Shown here piece by piece: positions 35,378 through 43,088 of a stretch of 64,000 nucleotides of DNA. Under the pieces are notes generated by a model, which did no database searches, was not told the DNA's origin, and was given only the letters and a program-made list of their open reading frames with translations. Position 1 is the stretch's first letter. Each line of letters opens with the position of its first letter. The translations under genes and the position numbers were made by a program. The DNA is from Arthrobacter sp. H35-D1. Lineage in GTDB: Bacteria > Actinomycetota > Actinomycetes > Actinomycetales > Micrococcaceae. The stretch spans positions 246,614 to 310,613 of the forward strand of contig NZ_JASISP010000002.1 in assembly GCF_030063185.1 (NCBI RefSeq), given 5' to 3'.

Positions 35378-36039
35378 GGAACTAGCTTGCCACAGGTCAA
35401 AGACTTTGTCATTGAATTCTGCCCCATGATTTTGCCTCGCCCATTCATACGGGTCAGCCCAAGTCTAGGCTGCTTTATGCTCTTTGACCGTGGCGCAATT
35501 GATGGATTCTACAGGGCTGATGGAGACGATGCCGGGGTCGAAGTGGGCTACGATCGGGGCCGTCCACGCGGGCATGCTTCGGGATTAAGGATCCGTCTGA
35601 CAACGGGGCGCTAAGTATTTTCCGTCAGTCGCCTTTCGTCGAAGACAGCGCTTGAGCAACTGGGGCATTCGGGTTTCGGGGCTTCTACCCCACGGGCATC
35701 AGGAAATCGATCCCGGCGGTGATTGAGTGTTCTACCGGTGCCATCGATGCCACGGGTGCTGGTGACCAGACAGACTATGGACACGTTGTACCCGTAAGCC
35801 TCGCCACCACGCCACCACGCCACCACGCCATTCTTGCCCCTGCTACCTCCTTGGTGGACATCATTCACAGGTCCGCCAAGCACCTGTGGGGGCTGTTGTG
35901 GTGATCGGACGCTGCTGTAGCGGCCTCCGATCACCACAACAGCCCCCGAAGGTATTTGGCGCCCACTGCGCAAATGGTTCCGCACCGATTTCAACGGACG
36001 GAGGGAGTTCTTATACTTGTAGAAACTGGAGAATGCGCT
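35378..36039. other. 660-bp intergenic right flank of the HEPN island
   Basis: I see no supported gene. The first 100 bp are AT-rich and belong to the island; from about 35480 the composition returns to host-like. The stretch holds three 8-bp tandem copies of GCCACCAC (35803-35826) and a 22-bp perfect inverted repeat (35888-35947). Open frames across it on both strands lack ribosome binding sites and family similarity that I can see; it may contain gene debris. Confidence 0.5.
35888..35947. repeat. 22-bp perfect inverted repeat
   Basis: Left arm 35888-35909 (GGGGGCTGTTGTGGTGAT then CGGA) and right arm 35926-35947 pair perfectly around a 16-nt loop. It lies 90 bp upstream of the antitoxin gene. 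It could be a bidirectional terminator without U-tract, a transposon relic, or a recombination site. Confidence 0.85.
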
Positions 36040-36276
36040 ATGGCTAAAAATCAGACGAACTTGCGGATCGAAAAGAGTCTGGACCACCGTCTTGAAGTTC
36101 TCGCCAAGCGGACCGGGCGAAGCAAGGCCTTCCACGCAGCAGAGGCAATCGAGGGCTTCCTTGACGACCAAGAAGACTGTCTTCTTGCCCAGGACAACTT
36201 GGCGGATTTTCGCAACGAAGATGACTCTGCAATGCTGCTTCACGAGGACGTCAACTGGGATGCACTCGGTCAATGA
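36040..36276 (+). CDS. antitoxin, ribbon-helix-helix / RelB-DinJ type
   Basis: The 78-aa protein begins MAKNQTNLRIEKSLDHRLEV, a beta strand then helix typical of ribbon-helix-helix DNA-binding antitoxins, with LAKRTGRSKAFHAAEAIEGFLDD continuing the fold and an acidic C-terminal tail (NEDDSAMLLHEDVNWDALG) that would wrap the toxin. GGAG lies 8 nt upstream of the ATG. Its stop overlaps the next start as ATGA, the usual arrangement with a RelE-type toxin, but here the toxin frame is truncated. Confidence 0.85.
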   Translation: MAKNQTNLRIEKSLDHRLEVLAKRTGRSKAFHAAEAIEGFLDDQEDCLLAQDNLADFRNEDDSAMLLHEDVNWDALGQ

Positions 36277-36365
36277 CCCACAAAATCAGGCACACTCGGA
36301 GGGCCTCGAAACAACTCAATCGTTACGGAAAAACTCGCCCGGTGGGGACAAGCTCGCCCGCCTGA
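36273..36365 (+). pseudogene. truncated RelE-family toxin
   Basis: The frame reads MTHKIRHTRRASKQLNRYGK and then unrelated residues to a TGA after 30 codons. The first 18 residues match the N-terminus of RelE/ParE-superfamily toxins (short strand, then ..A.KQL..), which are normally 85-95 aa. All catalytic residues are missing, so the toxin is dead and the antitoxin gene is orphaned. The next gene begins downstream on the other strand, so the 3' part was deleted. Confidence 0.7.
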
Positions 36366-36383
36366 CGCACGCTCGGCAAACGG

Positions 36384-37898
36384 TCAGCCGAGCTTGCCGC
36401 CCAAGCGTTGGCGCATCAGCACGCTGGCATCGTTGAGACCGACAACTTCCACGTCCTTGCCATAGTGGCGGTATTTCTCCGTAACAGCGTCCAACGCAGC
36501 GATCGTGGAAGCGTCCCAGAGGTGTGAGCCGTGCATGTCAATGACGACTCTCTCGGGGTCCAGGGCGTAGTCGAACTGCGTGTACAGGTCATTGGATGAG
36601 GCAAAGAACAGTTCGCCGTTCACCGCGTAGGTGGCAATTTCATGCCCCTCAATGGTTTTCACGGTCCGCTCGACCGTCATGAAATGCGCCACGCGGCGGG
36701 CAAACAGGACCATGGCCACGAGCACGCCCACGCCGACGCCAATCGCCAAGTTGTTCGTGGCAACGGTAAAGACCACGGTGGCGAGCATGACAGTGGTTTC
36801 GCTCTTGGGCATCATCTTCAAGGTGCTGGGACGGATGCTGTGCCAGTCGAACGTGGCTATGGATACGAAGACCATCACCGCCACCAGGGCCGCCATGGGA
36901 ATCAAGGAGACCACATCGCCCAGGACCACCACGAGAATAAGCAGGAAGACCCCTGCCAGGAAGGTGGAGATGCGGGTCCGTGCTCCGGAGGCCTTGACGT
37001 TGATCATGGTCTGGCCGATCATCGCGCAACCACCCATTCCGCCGAAGAAGCCGGTGACAATGTTTGCCACGCCCTGGCCCCACGCTTCGCGCGTCTTGGG
37101 CGAACGCGTGTCAGTGATGTCATCGACAAGCTTTGCTGTCATCAGTGACTCGATCAAGCCAACAAACGCCATGGCCAAGGAGAAGGGGAAAATGATCTTC
37201 AAGGTTTCCAGGCTGAACGGAACGTTCGGCAGGAGCAGCGAGGGCAGTGAATCGGGCAGCGCACCCTTGTCACCCACGGTGGGAACGGCCACAGCAGCAA
37301 AAACTGTGATGAGAGTCAGCACCACAATAGCGACCAGCGGGGACGGAACGGCCTTCGTCAATCGCGGCAGGCCGAAAATGATCAGCAAGCCGGCAGCCGC
37401 CAACGGGTACACCAGCCACGGCACCCCGATCAGCTCGGGCACCTGGGACATGAAGATCAGGATGGCCAGGGCGTTCACAAAGCCAACCATGACCGAACGC
37501 GGAATGAAGCGCATCAATTTTGCCACTCCGCCCAGGCCCAGCAGAATCTGGAAGATGCCGGCCAGAATGACAGCGGCGATCAGATAGTCAAGACCGTGGC
37601 TCTTCATCAGCGGGGCGATGACCAACGCAACCGCACCGGTGGCAGCTGAAATCATGGCCGGCCGCCCGCCAACAAAGGAAATGGTCACAGCCATGGTGAA
37701 CGCGGCAAACAAGCCGATCCGCGGATCCACCCCGGCAATGACGGAGAAGGCGATGGCCTCCGGAATCAACGCCAGTGCGACCACGAGCCCCGCCAGGACT
37801 TCGGTCTTGAGCCGGCGCGGGGACTTCAAGGCGCCGACAACTGATTGCAACTGTTCGGGAGTTAAAACCGGGGTATCCCCGGCGGTCTTGACGGCCAT
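36384..37898 (-). CDS. SulP-family anion transporter with STAS domain
   Basis: The 504-aa protein has the SulP core with about 12-14 helices: EVLAGLVVALALIPEAIAFSVIAGVDPRIGLFAAF near the N-terminus, and GQGVANIVTGFFGGMGGCAMIGQTMINVKASGARTRIS in the middle. A C-terminal STAS domain (about 400-500, with VVIDMHGSHLWDASTIAALD) follows. Members carry sulfate, bicarbonate or other anions; the substrate cannot be told here. It is transcribed away from a MerR gene whose operator lies in the 184-bp gap, so control by that regulator is possible. The last 20 bp before its end adjoin the toxin remnant. Confidence 0.9.
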   Translation of the reverse strand: MAVKTAGDTPVLTPEQLQSVVGALKSPRRLKTEVLAGLVVALALIPEAIAFSVIAGVDPRIGLFAAFTMAVTISFVGGRPAMISAATGAVALVIAPLMKSHGLDYLIAAVILAGIFQILLGLGGVAKLMRFIPRSVMVGFVNALAILIFMSQVPELIGVPWLVYPLAAAGLLIIFGLPRLTKAVPSPLVAIVVLTLITVFAAVAVPTVGDKGALPDSLPSLLLPNVPFSLETLKIIFPFSLAMAFVGLIESLMTAKLVDDITDTRSPKTREAWGQGVANIVTGFFGGMGGCAMIGQTMINVKASGARTRISTFLAGVFLLILVVVLGDVVSLIPMAALVAVMVFVSIATFDWHSIRPSTLKMMPKSETTVMLATVVFTVATNNLAIGVGVGVLVAMVLFARRVAHFMTVERTVKTIEGHEIATYAVNGELFFASSNDLYTQFDYALDPERVVIDMHGSHLWDASTIAALDAVTEKYRHYGKDVEVVGLNDASVLMRQRLGGKLG

Positions 37899-38023
37899 TT
37901 CTGGCTCCGTTCATGGTCAGGACGACGCAGCACGTCGCCTTCGCTTTCAAAAAAATGAGAAGAATGAGGGGGCGCAACACCGCGCCGATCTGAGGATGGG
38001 CCACCCGAGGGGCCCCACGCTCC

Positions 38024-38056
38024 TTGGCAACTCTACCTTAACGTGATGGTAGAGTT
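38024..38056 (+). promoter_or_regulatory. MerR-type promoter/operator
   Basis: A perfect 9-bp inverted repeat (AACTCTACC ... GGTAGAGTT, 38029-38037 and 38048-38056, 10-bp spacer) lies between a TTGGCA -35 (38024-38029) and a TAGAGT -10 (38050-38055) that are 20 bp apart. The over-long spacer with a centred dyad is the hallmark of promoters activated by MerR proteins through DNA distortion. It reads toward the merR gene, so autoregulation is expected. Confidence 0.75.
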
Positions 38057-38082
38057 TCACTCGGAACAGGAGGGCAGCGCCC

Positions 38083-38460
38083 ATGACGGCAACAACAGGC
38101 ATGACCATGCACATTGGTGAACTGGCGGAACGGACAGGGTTGTCCCTGCGCACCATTCGGCACTACGACGACGTCGGGCTGCTCCCGGCCACGGCCCGCA
38201 CCGACGGCGGTTTCCGCCTGTATGCGGAGTCCGACTGCGACCGACTCCAAGTGATCAAGGCCATGAAACCGCTGGGATTCTCCCTCGAGGAAATGGCGGA
38301 GATCCTCTTACTCCTCTCCCCCGACGACGGCGATGCCGGGTCCTCCACGGAAGTCGCCGAACGCTTGGCCTCCTACCGCGACCGGGCCATCCACCAACGT
38401 GCCAAGATGGCGCGAAACCTTGCCCAAGCCGACGGATTCATCCAGCACCTGGGCGGCTGA
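38083..38460 (+). CDS. MerR-family transcriptional regulator
   Basis: The 125-aa protein has the winged helix signature MHIGELAERTGLSLRTIRHYDDVGLLPATARTDGGFRLYAESD followed by VIKAMKPLGFSLEEMAEILLLL and a short coiled coil. It lacks C-terminal Cys metal ligands, so it is more like organic-ligand MerR proteins. Starts at 38083 or at the ATG 18 nt further (MTMHIGEL) are both possible. It is divergent from the SulP gene and carries its own operator upstream. Confidence 0.9.
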   Translation: MTATTGMTMHIGELAERTGLSLRTIRHYDDVGLLPATARTDGGFRLYAESDCDRLQVIKAMKPLGFSLEEMAEILLLLSPDDGDAGSSTEVAERLASYRDRAIHQRAKMARNLAQADGFIQHLGG

Positions 38461-38553
38461 CACTGGTGGTTGGCTCTGGCCGCTGCCCTATGGTTAAGGC
38501 AAGGGCGGGCAAGTTTCCGCCGTGGGATTGAGCGAAGCAACGGAGTTTCTTAC

Positions 38554-39033
38554 GTGCAGGACCTTTCAAGTGCCGACGGCAATATCCTGATCGCCGATTT
38601 CGTCAACATCGATGCGGCCGGGAAGGTCAACATCATCGGTGGCGGGGTGCAGTTCCTTGGCTTCGATCCAGACACCGGGATGACCGCGCCGTTCTCGCTG
38701 TACGCCAGCATCATCGTCACCCTTCCCACGCTCGATGAAGCGTCGGAGGCCGTGGATATCCTGCTCGTGGACGCCGACGGGCAGCCCGTGACGCTGCCCG
38801 GGCCGGAGGGGCCGAACCCGCTGCGCTTCAACCAGATTGTCGACTTCACACACGTGAAAAACCCTGCCGTCCAGCAGCCGCCCATCGGGTTTCCGGGCAG
38901 CTCAAACGTGGTGATGAACTTTCCCGGCGGGCTTCCGTTGCCGTCGGGATCCACCTATGAATGGGTGGTGCTGGTGGACGGAAGGCGGCTCGCATCCACC
39001 ACCTTCTTTGTGCCGGGGCCTGCTGGGGTATGA
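38554..39033 (+). CDS. DUF6941-like protein
   Basis: The start is a GTG with GGAG 9 nt upstream. The 159-aa product reads MQDLSSADGNILIADFVNID, then GKVNIIGGGVQFLGFD and SLYASIIVTLPTLDEASEAVDILLVDADGQPV, alternating strands, and ends STYEWVVLVDGRRLASTTFFV. This pattern agrees with DUF6941, a family of cytoplasmic beta-sandwich proteins without known function. It lacks a signal peptide. It sits alone between the MerR gene and a minus-strand toxin-antitoxin pair. Confidence 0.72.
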   Translation: MQDLSSADGNILIADFVNIDAAGKVNIIGGGVQFLGFDPDTGMTAPFSLYASIIVTLPTLDEASEAVDILLVDADGQPVTLPGPEGPNPLRFNQIVDFTHVKNPAVQQPPIGFPGSSNVVMNFPGGLPLPSGSTYEWVVLVDGRRLASTTFFVPGPAGV

Positions 39034-39075
39034 GAGGGAAAGGTTGGCATCCCTGTGTCTCCGGAAGACCGGTTG

Positions 39076-39729
39076 CTAGATTTGGGGGCTTCCTGGATTG
39101 AGAATCTCAATGTTCAGGCCGTTGAGATAGTCGGCCAGCCAATCGAAGCCCCGCCCGGCAGCGAAAATCCGACCATGCAAAGGCAGCGGTTCCAGATCCC
39201 CTGATTGCACCCTGTCTCCGAAGAAAACATAAGCCCGGTCCGTGTTGCGGCGACTGCTCATCCACACCAGTCCGTCAAACCCCGCTTCATGGGCTGCCTC
39301 GGCCCAGCGCACAGTTCGGTCGTACTGGTCCGCCATAGTGTCGGTTACCTGCTTGGCTTCTGTTCCGAGGATGCGCAGTCCGTCGCCCATCAGGGAGGCA
39401 AGCCGCAGGTCGCGGGTGGGCGCCAAGGGAGCGCATACCCGGTCCGCCACATTTCGATACAGTACTTTTCCCGGACCCGGGGGAACTTCGTGCAGTATGG
39501 ATTCACACACCGCAGCCTGCTCGGTATCTGCGGCATAAAGCACGGGCACAACCGGAGCGCCAAAGAATGCGAACCGGGTTCTTGATCCAATCCCCGGGTT
39601 GAAGTCTGTCACCCTCCGGGGACTTCCCTCTCCGTGGTTGGCATTGCCGAAGACTCGATACAGCACAGTGCCGCGCTGGAGCGCATGTTCCTGCGCCTGG
39701 AAAGGGGTGGGAGGAACGCGGTTCACCAT
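39076..39729 (-). CDS. RES-domain toxin, module 1
   Basis: The 217-aa protein matches RES toxins, which degrade NAD+ by phosphorolysis and stop growth. Key residues in the usual order are R25 in TVLYRVF, Y65 in PVLYAAD, E76 in AVCESILHEV, and a C-terminal FDGLVWMSSRRNTDRAYVFFGDRV with the conserved Ser. Its start overlaps the antitoxin stop by 7 bp, so translation is coupled. It is the second gene of a minus-strand operon and is a separate subtype from the RES protein at 41344, being longer and with low similarity outside the core. Confidence 0.88.
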   Translation of the reverse strand: MVNRVPPTPFQAQEHALQRGTVLYRVFGNANHGEGSPRRVTDFNPGIGSRTRFAFFGAPVVPVLYAADTEQAAVCESILHEVPPGPGKVLYRNVADRVCAPLAPTRDLRLASLMGDGLRILGTEAKQVTDTMADQYDRTVRWAEAAHEAGFDGLVWMSSRRNTDRAYVFFGDRVQSGDLEPLPLHGRIFAAGRGFDWLADYLNGLNIEILNPGSPQI

Positions 39730-40481
39730 TCGACGTTGAAGGACTGCCTGGCCGCTTCCACCACCGTTTCGGGGCTGTCCAGCTGATCAACCGGCCGGGC
39801 GCCATCAAGGTAGCCGGTCGGCGAGTACAGCCATAGCGCCAGATCTGCTTCCGAGTTGTCCGCCGTCGCGGCCACTTCAATGAGCTCCTTCATGACCGGC
39901 CTAATGGCGTGCTCGCGAGAGTCGATCTGAAACCCGGGATAACGCAGTCCACCGGGCCGTCTGATCGCCAAGAGCTTGCCCCTTGCGCGTTGCTCCGAGG
40001 CGTAGCTGCGGTTCGGCGATTTGGAGCCGGCCGATTGGGAAACTTCCAGACTGGAGAGCAGACCGAACTCTGCCTCCATGTCACGCCACACGTTCTCTGT
40101 GGACTGCATGCTCCGAGCGAGTTGCGGTGATACGGGCGTTTCGACTTCAGCCAGCGCACGGCCCAGTACTGCAACACTGCGCTCCATGTTGACCGCAGCA
40201 GCCACCTGCCCATCGACGGACCGATGCCGCAGGATGGCTCCCGACGATTGACCGACAAGGCTGGCCAAAAGACTGTCGCGGAGGGCGCTCATCTGCGAGC
40301 GCGCTGGTTCAGTTGTTGGCAGCCGTGCGTCAAGTACGAGTGCAGCGGCGAAAATTGTCTCATCCATCTGGGTTGAAGAGGCCTGCGTTTGAGTGAGCGT
40401 TTCGTGATCGCCATCGGGAGCACGCCCGGCTGGGCGGCGAACTTCCACGTCCCCAACAACTAACTTCTTCGAATTTGCCAT
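39723..40481 (-). CDS. antitoxin of RES module 1
   Basis: The 252-aa protein precedes the RES toxin. The N-terminal half is polar and helical; the C-terminal part (ADLALWLYSPTGYLDGARPVDQLDSPETVVEAARQSFNVEW) is the toxin-binding region of the Xre/MbcA/ParS (DUF2384-like) antitoxins, ending in a short tail that reaches into the NAD site. I do not see a clear helix-turn-helix in the N-terminus, so DNA binding is uncertain. AGGAG lies 7 nt before the ATG and a TATAAT box 29 bp upstream. Confidence 0.8.
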   Translation of the reverse strand: MANSKKLVVGDVEVRRPAGRAPDGDHETLTQTQASSTQMDETIFAAALVLDARLPTTEPARSQMSALRDSLLASLVGQSSGAILRHRSVDGQVAAAVNMERSVAVLGRALAEVETPVSPQLARSMQSTENVWRDMEAEFGLLSSLEVSQSAGSKSPNRSYASEQRARGKLLAIRRPGGLRYPGFQIDSREHAIRPVMKELIEVAATADNSEADLALWLYSPTGYLDGARPVDQLDSPETVVEAARQSFNVEW

Positions 40482-40509
40482 TCAATAACTCCTTACGCTT
40501 CTTACGTCT

Positions 40510-40515
40510 ATTATA
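40510..40515 (-). promoter_or_regulatory. -10 box of RES module 1
   Basis: A perfect TATAAT on the minus strand lies 29 bp upstream of the antitoxin ATG. The -35 at 17 bp is poor, which would fit a promoter that is weak or activator-dependent. Confidence 0.6.
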
Positions 40516-40622
40516 CGCGTCAGGACCGTGGGGGTAGAAGTGGCTCACATATACATCCAAAATACTCGCGAACGCAGCCGCCTCCGATTTCCCCAGCGCT
40601 CACTATGGTCCTCGTTGGGTCA

Positions 40623-40651
40623 TTGACTGTTGGTTGCAAAGCGCGGATGAT
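40623..40651 (+). promoter_or_regulatory. possible promoter of RES module 2
   Basis: TTGACT (40623-40628) and GATGAT (40646-40651) are separated by 17 bp, about 70 bp upstream of the second antitoxin start. The -10 is a weak match. Confidence 0.35.
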
Positions 40652-40723
40652 TAATGCTAGGAACTGGATTGGACTATTTACAATTCCTGAATGAGTTCCA
40701 AATATCGACCGAAGGATTCCCGC

Positions 40724-41347
40724 ATGTCCCCGTCCCAGTCCATGCTGCAGAGCCCGTCTGAGGCACGCACGGCAATGTTGGGCATAAAGCTTGTTTCCCT
40801 CGCCAATTTGCTTCGCTTGGTGCCTGAAACCGACGACTTCCGCATCGGCAAGCAATCAGTCACGGCCGCCTTGGACGCCTTCGCGCAGGTTGGTGTCGGT
40901 CGGCACGCAGCCGCCCATGGTGCGCAATTCATGGCTGGCAACCTCACGCCCAGGCTGACCACCAAAATGCTTGAAGATGTCCTTGAAGCCATAGAACAGT
41001 CTCCGCTGCCTGATCATGAATGGGCTCCCATGGCGGAACTGCTCGGTGACGACCTGCTCGAGAGTTTGCTCGGAGCGTCTGCTTCCTCGGTGCGGCGTTA
41101 TCGAACCGGCGAGCGTCCGACGCCGGACCGCATTGCCCAACGGCTGCACTTCGTGAGCTTGATAGTCGCAGATCTCGCCGGCAGCTACAACAGTTTTGGC
41201 ATTCGCCGCTGGTTCGGCAGGAGCCGGCAGGCGTTGTCCGGCCAGTCCCCGTCCGGGATTCTTGCCGGCGACTGGGACTCGAGTGATCCCGGGGCGACGG
41301 ACGTCCAAGCACTTGCCGCTGCCTTGCTGGCACCCATGTCATCATGA
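40724..41347 (+). CDS. Xre/MbcA/ParS-type antitoxin of RES module 2
   Basis: I favour the ATG giving MSPSQSMLQS because AAGGA lies 8 nt upstream; an ATG 33 nt earlier is in frame. The 207-aa protein has a helix-turn-helix-like core (LLGDDLLESLLGASASSVRRYRTGERPTPDRIAQRLHFV) and a DUF2384-type end (LAGSYNSFGIRRWFGRSRQALSGQSPSGILAGDW) that clamps RES toxins. It overlaps the toxin start as ATGA. It is divergent from RES module 1 with about 240 bp between the two starts. Confidence 0.85.
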   Translation: MSPSQSMLQSPSEARTAMLGIKLVSLANLLRLVPETDDFRIGKQSVTAALDAFAQVGVGRHAAAHGAQFMAGNLTPRLTTKMLEDVLEAIEQSPLPDHEWAPMAELLGDDLLESLLGASASSVRRYRTGERPTPDRIAQRLHFVSLIVADLAGSYNSFGIRRWFGRSRQALSGQSPSGILAGDWDSSDPGATDVQALAAALLAPMSS

Positions 41348-41868
41348 TTGCCTTCCGCCACGGCGACAGCCGGTTTCCCTTTCTCTGGGAAGACGATGCG
41401 CAGCCCCCAGCCCGATGGCATCGAGCGGGTGAAGGTCCTGTGCAATACCTTTCCGACACGCCCACCGGTGCTTGGGCGGAATTTTTGCGGCATGAAGAAA
41501 TCACCGACGAGTCCGACTTGGAAGGCATCAGCAGGGCCATGTGGGCCGTCAGGATTGATGACTCGAGTTTTTCCTCGCCCCAGCTGCCAGATGCCACTCT
41601 ACGTGGGGGGATCGAGACCTACACCGCGTGCCAAGATGAGGCGGCAAAGCTCCGCAATGACGGGGCAGCCGCAGCTCGCACCAGATCGGCAGCGCTCTAT
41701 GAGGGTGCTGCAAGAGGCTGGCGGGTGGAGCACGGCCTCCAGCCAGGACATGATGCCGACGGTCAGGTCTACATCCTGTTTGGCCCGCGGCCCGAAGCCG
41801 TGGGGTGGTGCGTTGTCAGCCAGGGCCGACCGCCGGCAGGACTGCTTGCCTTGGTGCGCCCGCTGTAG
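41344..41868 (+). CDS. RES-domain toxin, module 2
   Basis: The 174-aa protein is a compact RES toxin with the invariant Arg in ARWHRAGEG (R27), Tyr in VQYLSDTPTGAWAEFLRHEE (Y35) and Glu (E46) in the expected spacing. The first ATG is used, overlapping the antitoxin stop. RES toxins consume NAD+ to cause bacteriostasis when the antitoxin is lost. The two RES modules differ in length and in antitoxin type, so they are not a recent duplication. Confidence 0.85.
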   Translation: MIAFRHGDSRFPFLWEDDAQPPARWHRAGEGPVQYLSDTPTGAWAEFLRHEEITDESDLEGISRAMWAVRIDDSSFSSPQLPDATLRGGIETYTACQDEAAKLRNDGAAAARTRSAALYEGAARGWRVEHGLQPGHDADGQVYILFGPRPEAVGWCVVSQGRPPAGLLALVRPL

Positions 41869-42021
41869 GCGTGCCCAGCCCTCCCCACCCGGCCGTCCGG
41901 CGTCGTACCCGGGATTGAACACTTCGCCCTGCCTAACAACTCTCGAAATTTCCGGCAGAGGTTGGTAGCGTTCGGCTCAAGGGCAGCATTGCCTCGGCCC
42001 ACACTGTGAAAGGTATTTCCC

Positions 42022-43077
42022 ATGAACGGGTTCCCGATGGATTACGAACTGTACGAGCTCGGCGATTTCAAGCTCCAAGGGGGTGCAACGCTGCGCGGGG
42101 CACGGCTGGCGTACAAGACCTACGGCACGCTGAACGCCGAGAAGAGCAACACGATTGTGTACCCCACCTGGTATTCCGGACGCCACTGGGACAACGAATG
42201 GCTCATCGGGGAGGGCATGGCGCTGGACCCGGCCAAGTACTTCATCATTGTCCCGAACATGATTGGCAACGGCCTCTCGAGTTCCGCGAGCAACATGCCG
42301 GCGCCCTACAACGCGGGCCGCTTCCCCAACATCACGTTCTACGACCAAGTCGAGGCGCAACACCAACTGGTGGCCGAGCACTTTGGCATCGAAACCCTTG
42401 CCCTAGTCACCGGGTGGTCGATGGGTGCCGGCCAAACGTACCAATGGGCCGTCAGTTATCCGGACATGGTCCAGCGCGCCCTGCCGTTCTGCGGGTCCTC
42501 CAAAACCAGCGAACACAACTTCGTGTTCCTTGAAGGCGTCAAGGCGGCGCTGCAGGCCGACGCCGCCTTCCAGAACGGCTTCTACACTGAGCAACCAACC
42601 CGCGGGCTGCGCGCGGTGGCACGCGTCTACGCTGGTTGGGGGTTCTCACAGGCGTTCTACTGGGACCGCGTCTACGAGCACATGGGATTCTCGGCGCGCC
42701 TGGGCCTGGACCTCTCCTTCTCCTCGCTGGAGGACTTTCTGGTCTGGTACTGGGAGGGGCACTTCCTGGGCCAGCGCGACGCCAACGATCTGCTGACCCA
42801 GCTGTGGACGTGGCAGCACGGCGACGTCGGGGCAACCCCCGGCTTCGACGGGGACCACATCAAGGCGCTGCAATCCATCAAGGCCAAGCTGATCGCCCTG
42901 CCCGCCAGAAAGGACCTCTACTTCTGCCCGGAGGACGAGGACTACGCCTCCCAATACATTCCCAACGGCGAGGTCCGCGTCATCCCCGGAGTGTGGGGTC
43001 ACTTTGCCGGCAGCGGCGACAGCCCCGTGGACGCCGCCTACATTGACAGCGTCGCGAAGGAGCTACTGGACAGCTAA
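42022..43077 (+). CDS. MetX-like alpha/beta hydrolase / homoserine acetyltransferase family
   Basis: The 351-aa protein starts MNGFPMDYELYELGDFKLQGG and follows the MetX layout: LAYKTYGTLNAEKSNTIVYPTWYSG, the nucleophile elbow GWSMGAGQTYQWA, and C-terminal acid and His in GVWGHFAGSGD. It belongs to the alpha/beta hydrolase superfamily close to homoserine O-acetyltransferases, but the absence of the usual GGSMGGMQ elbow makes true MetX function doubtful; a hydrolase or acyltransferase on another substrate is likely. AAGG lies 8-9 nt before the ATG. No methionine genes are adjacent. Confidence 0.82.
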   Translation: MNGFPMDYELYELGDFKLQGGATLRGARLAYKTYGTLNAEKSNTIVYPTWYSGRHWDNEWLIGEGMALDPAKYFIIVPNMIGNGLSSSASNMPAPYNAGRFPNITFYDQVEAQHQLVAEHFGIETLALVTGWSMGAGQTYQWAVSYPDMVQRALPFCGSSKTSEHNFVFLEGVKAALQADAAFQNGFYTEQPTRGLRAVARVYAGWGFSQAFYWDRVYEHMGFSARLGLDLSFSSLEDFLVWYWEGHFLGQRDANDLLTQLWTWQHGDVGATPGFDGDHIKALQSIKAKLIALPARKDLYFCPEDEDYASQYIPNGEVRVIPGVWGHFAGSGDSPVDAAYIDSVAKELLDS

Positions 43078-43088
43078 GCGACCATGGT

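Noticed and set aside
35611-36273. 220-aa minus-strand frame
   Set aside because: It overlaps the well-supported antitoxin gene and the inverted repeat, has no ribosome binding site, and the text is not family-like.
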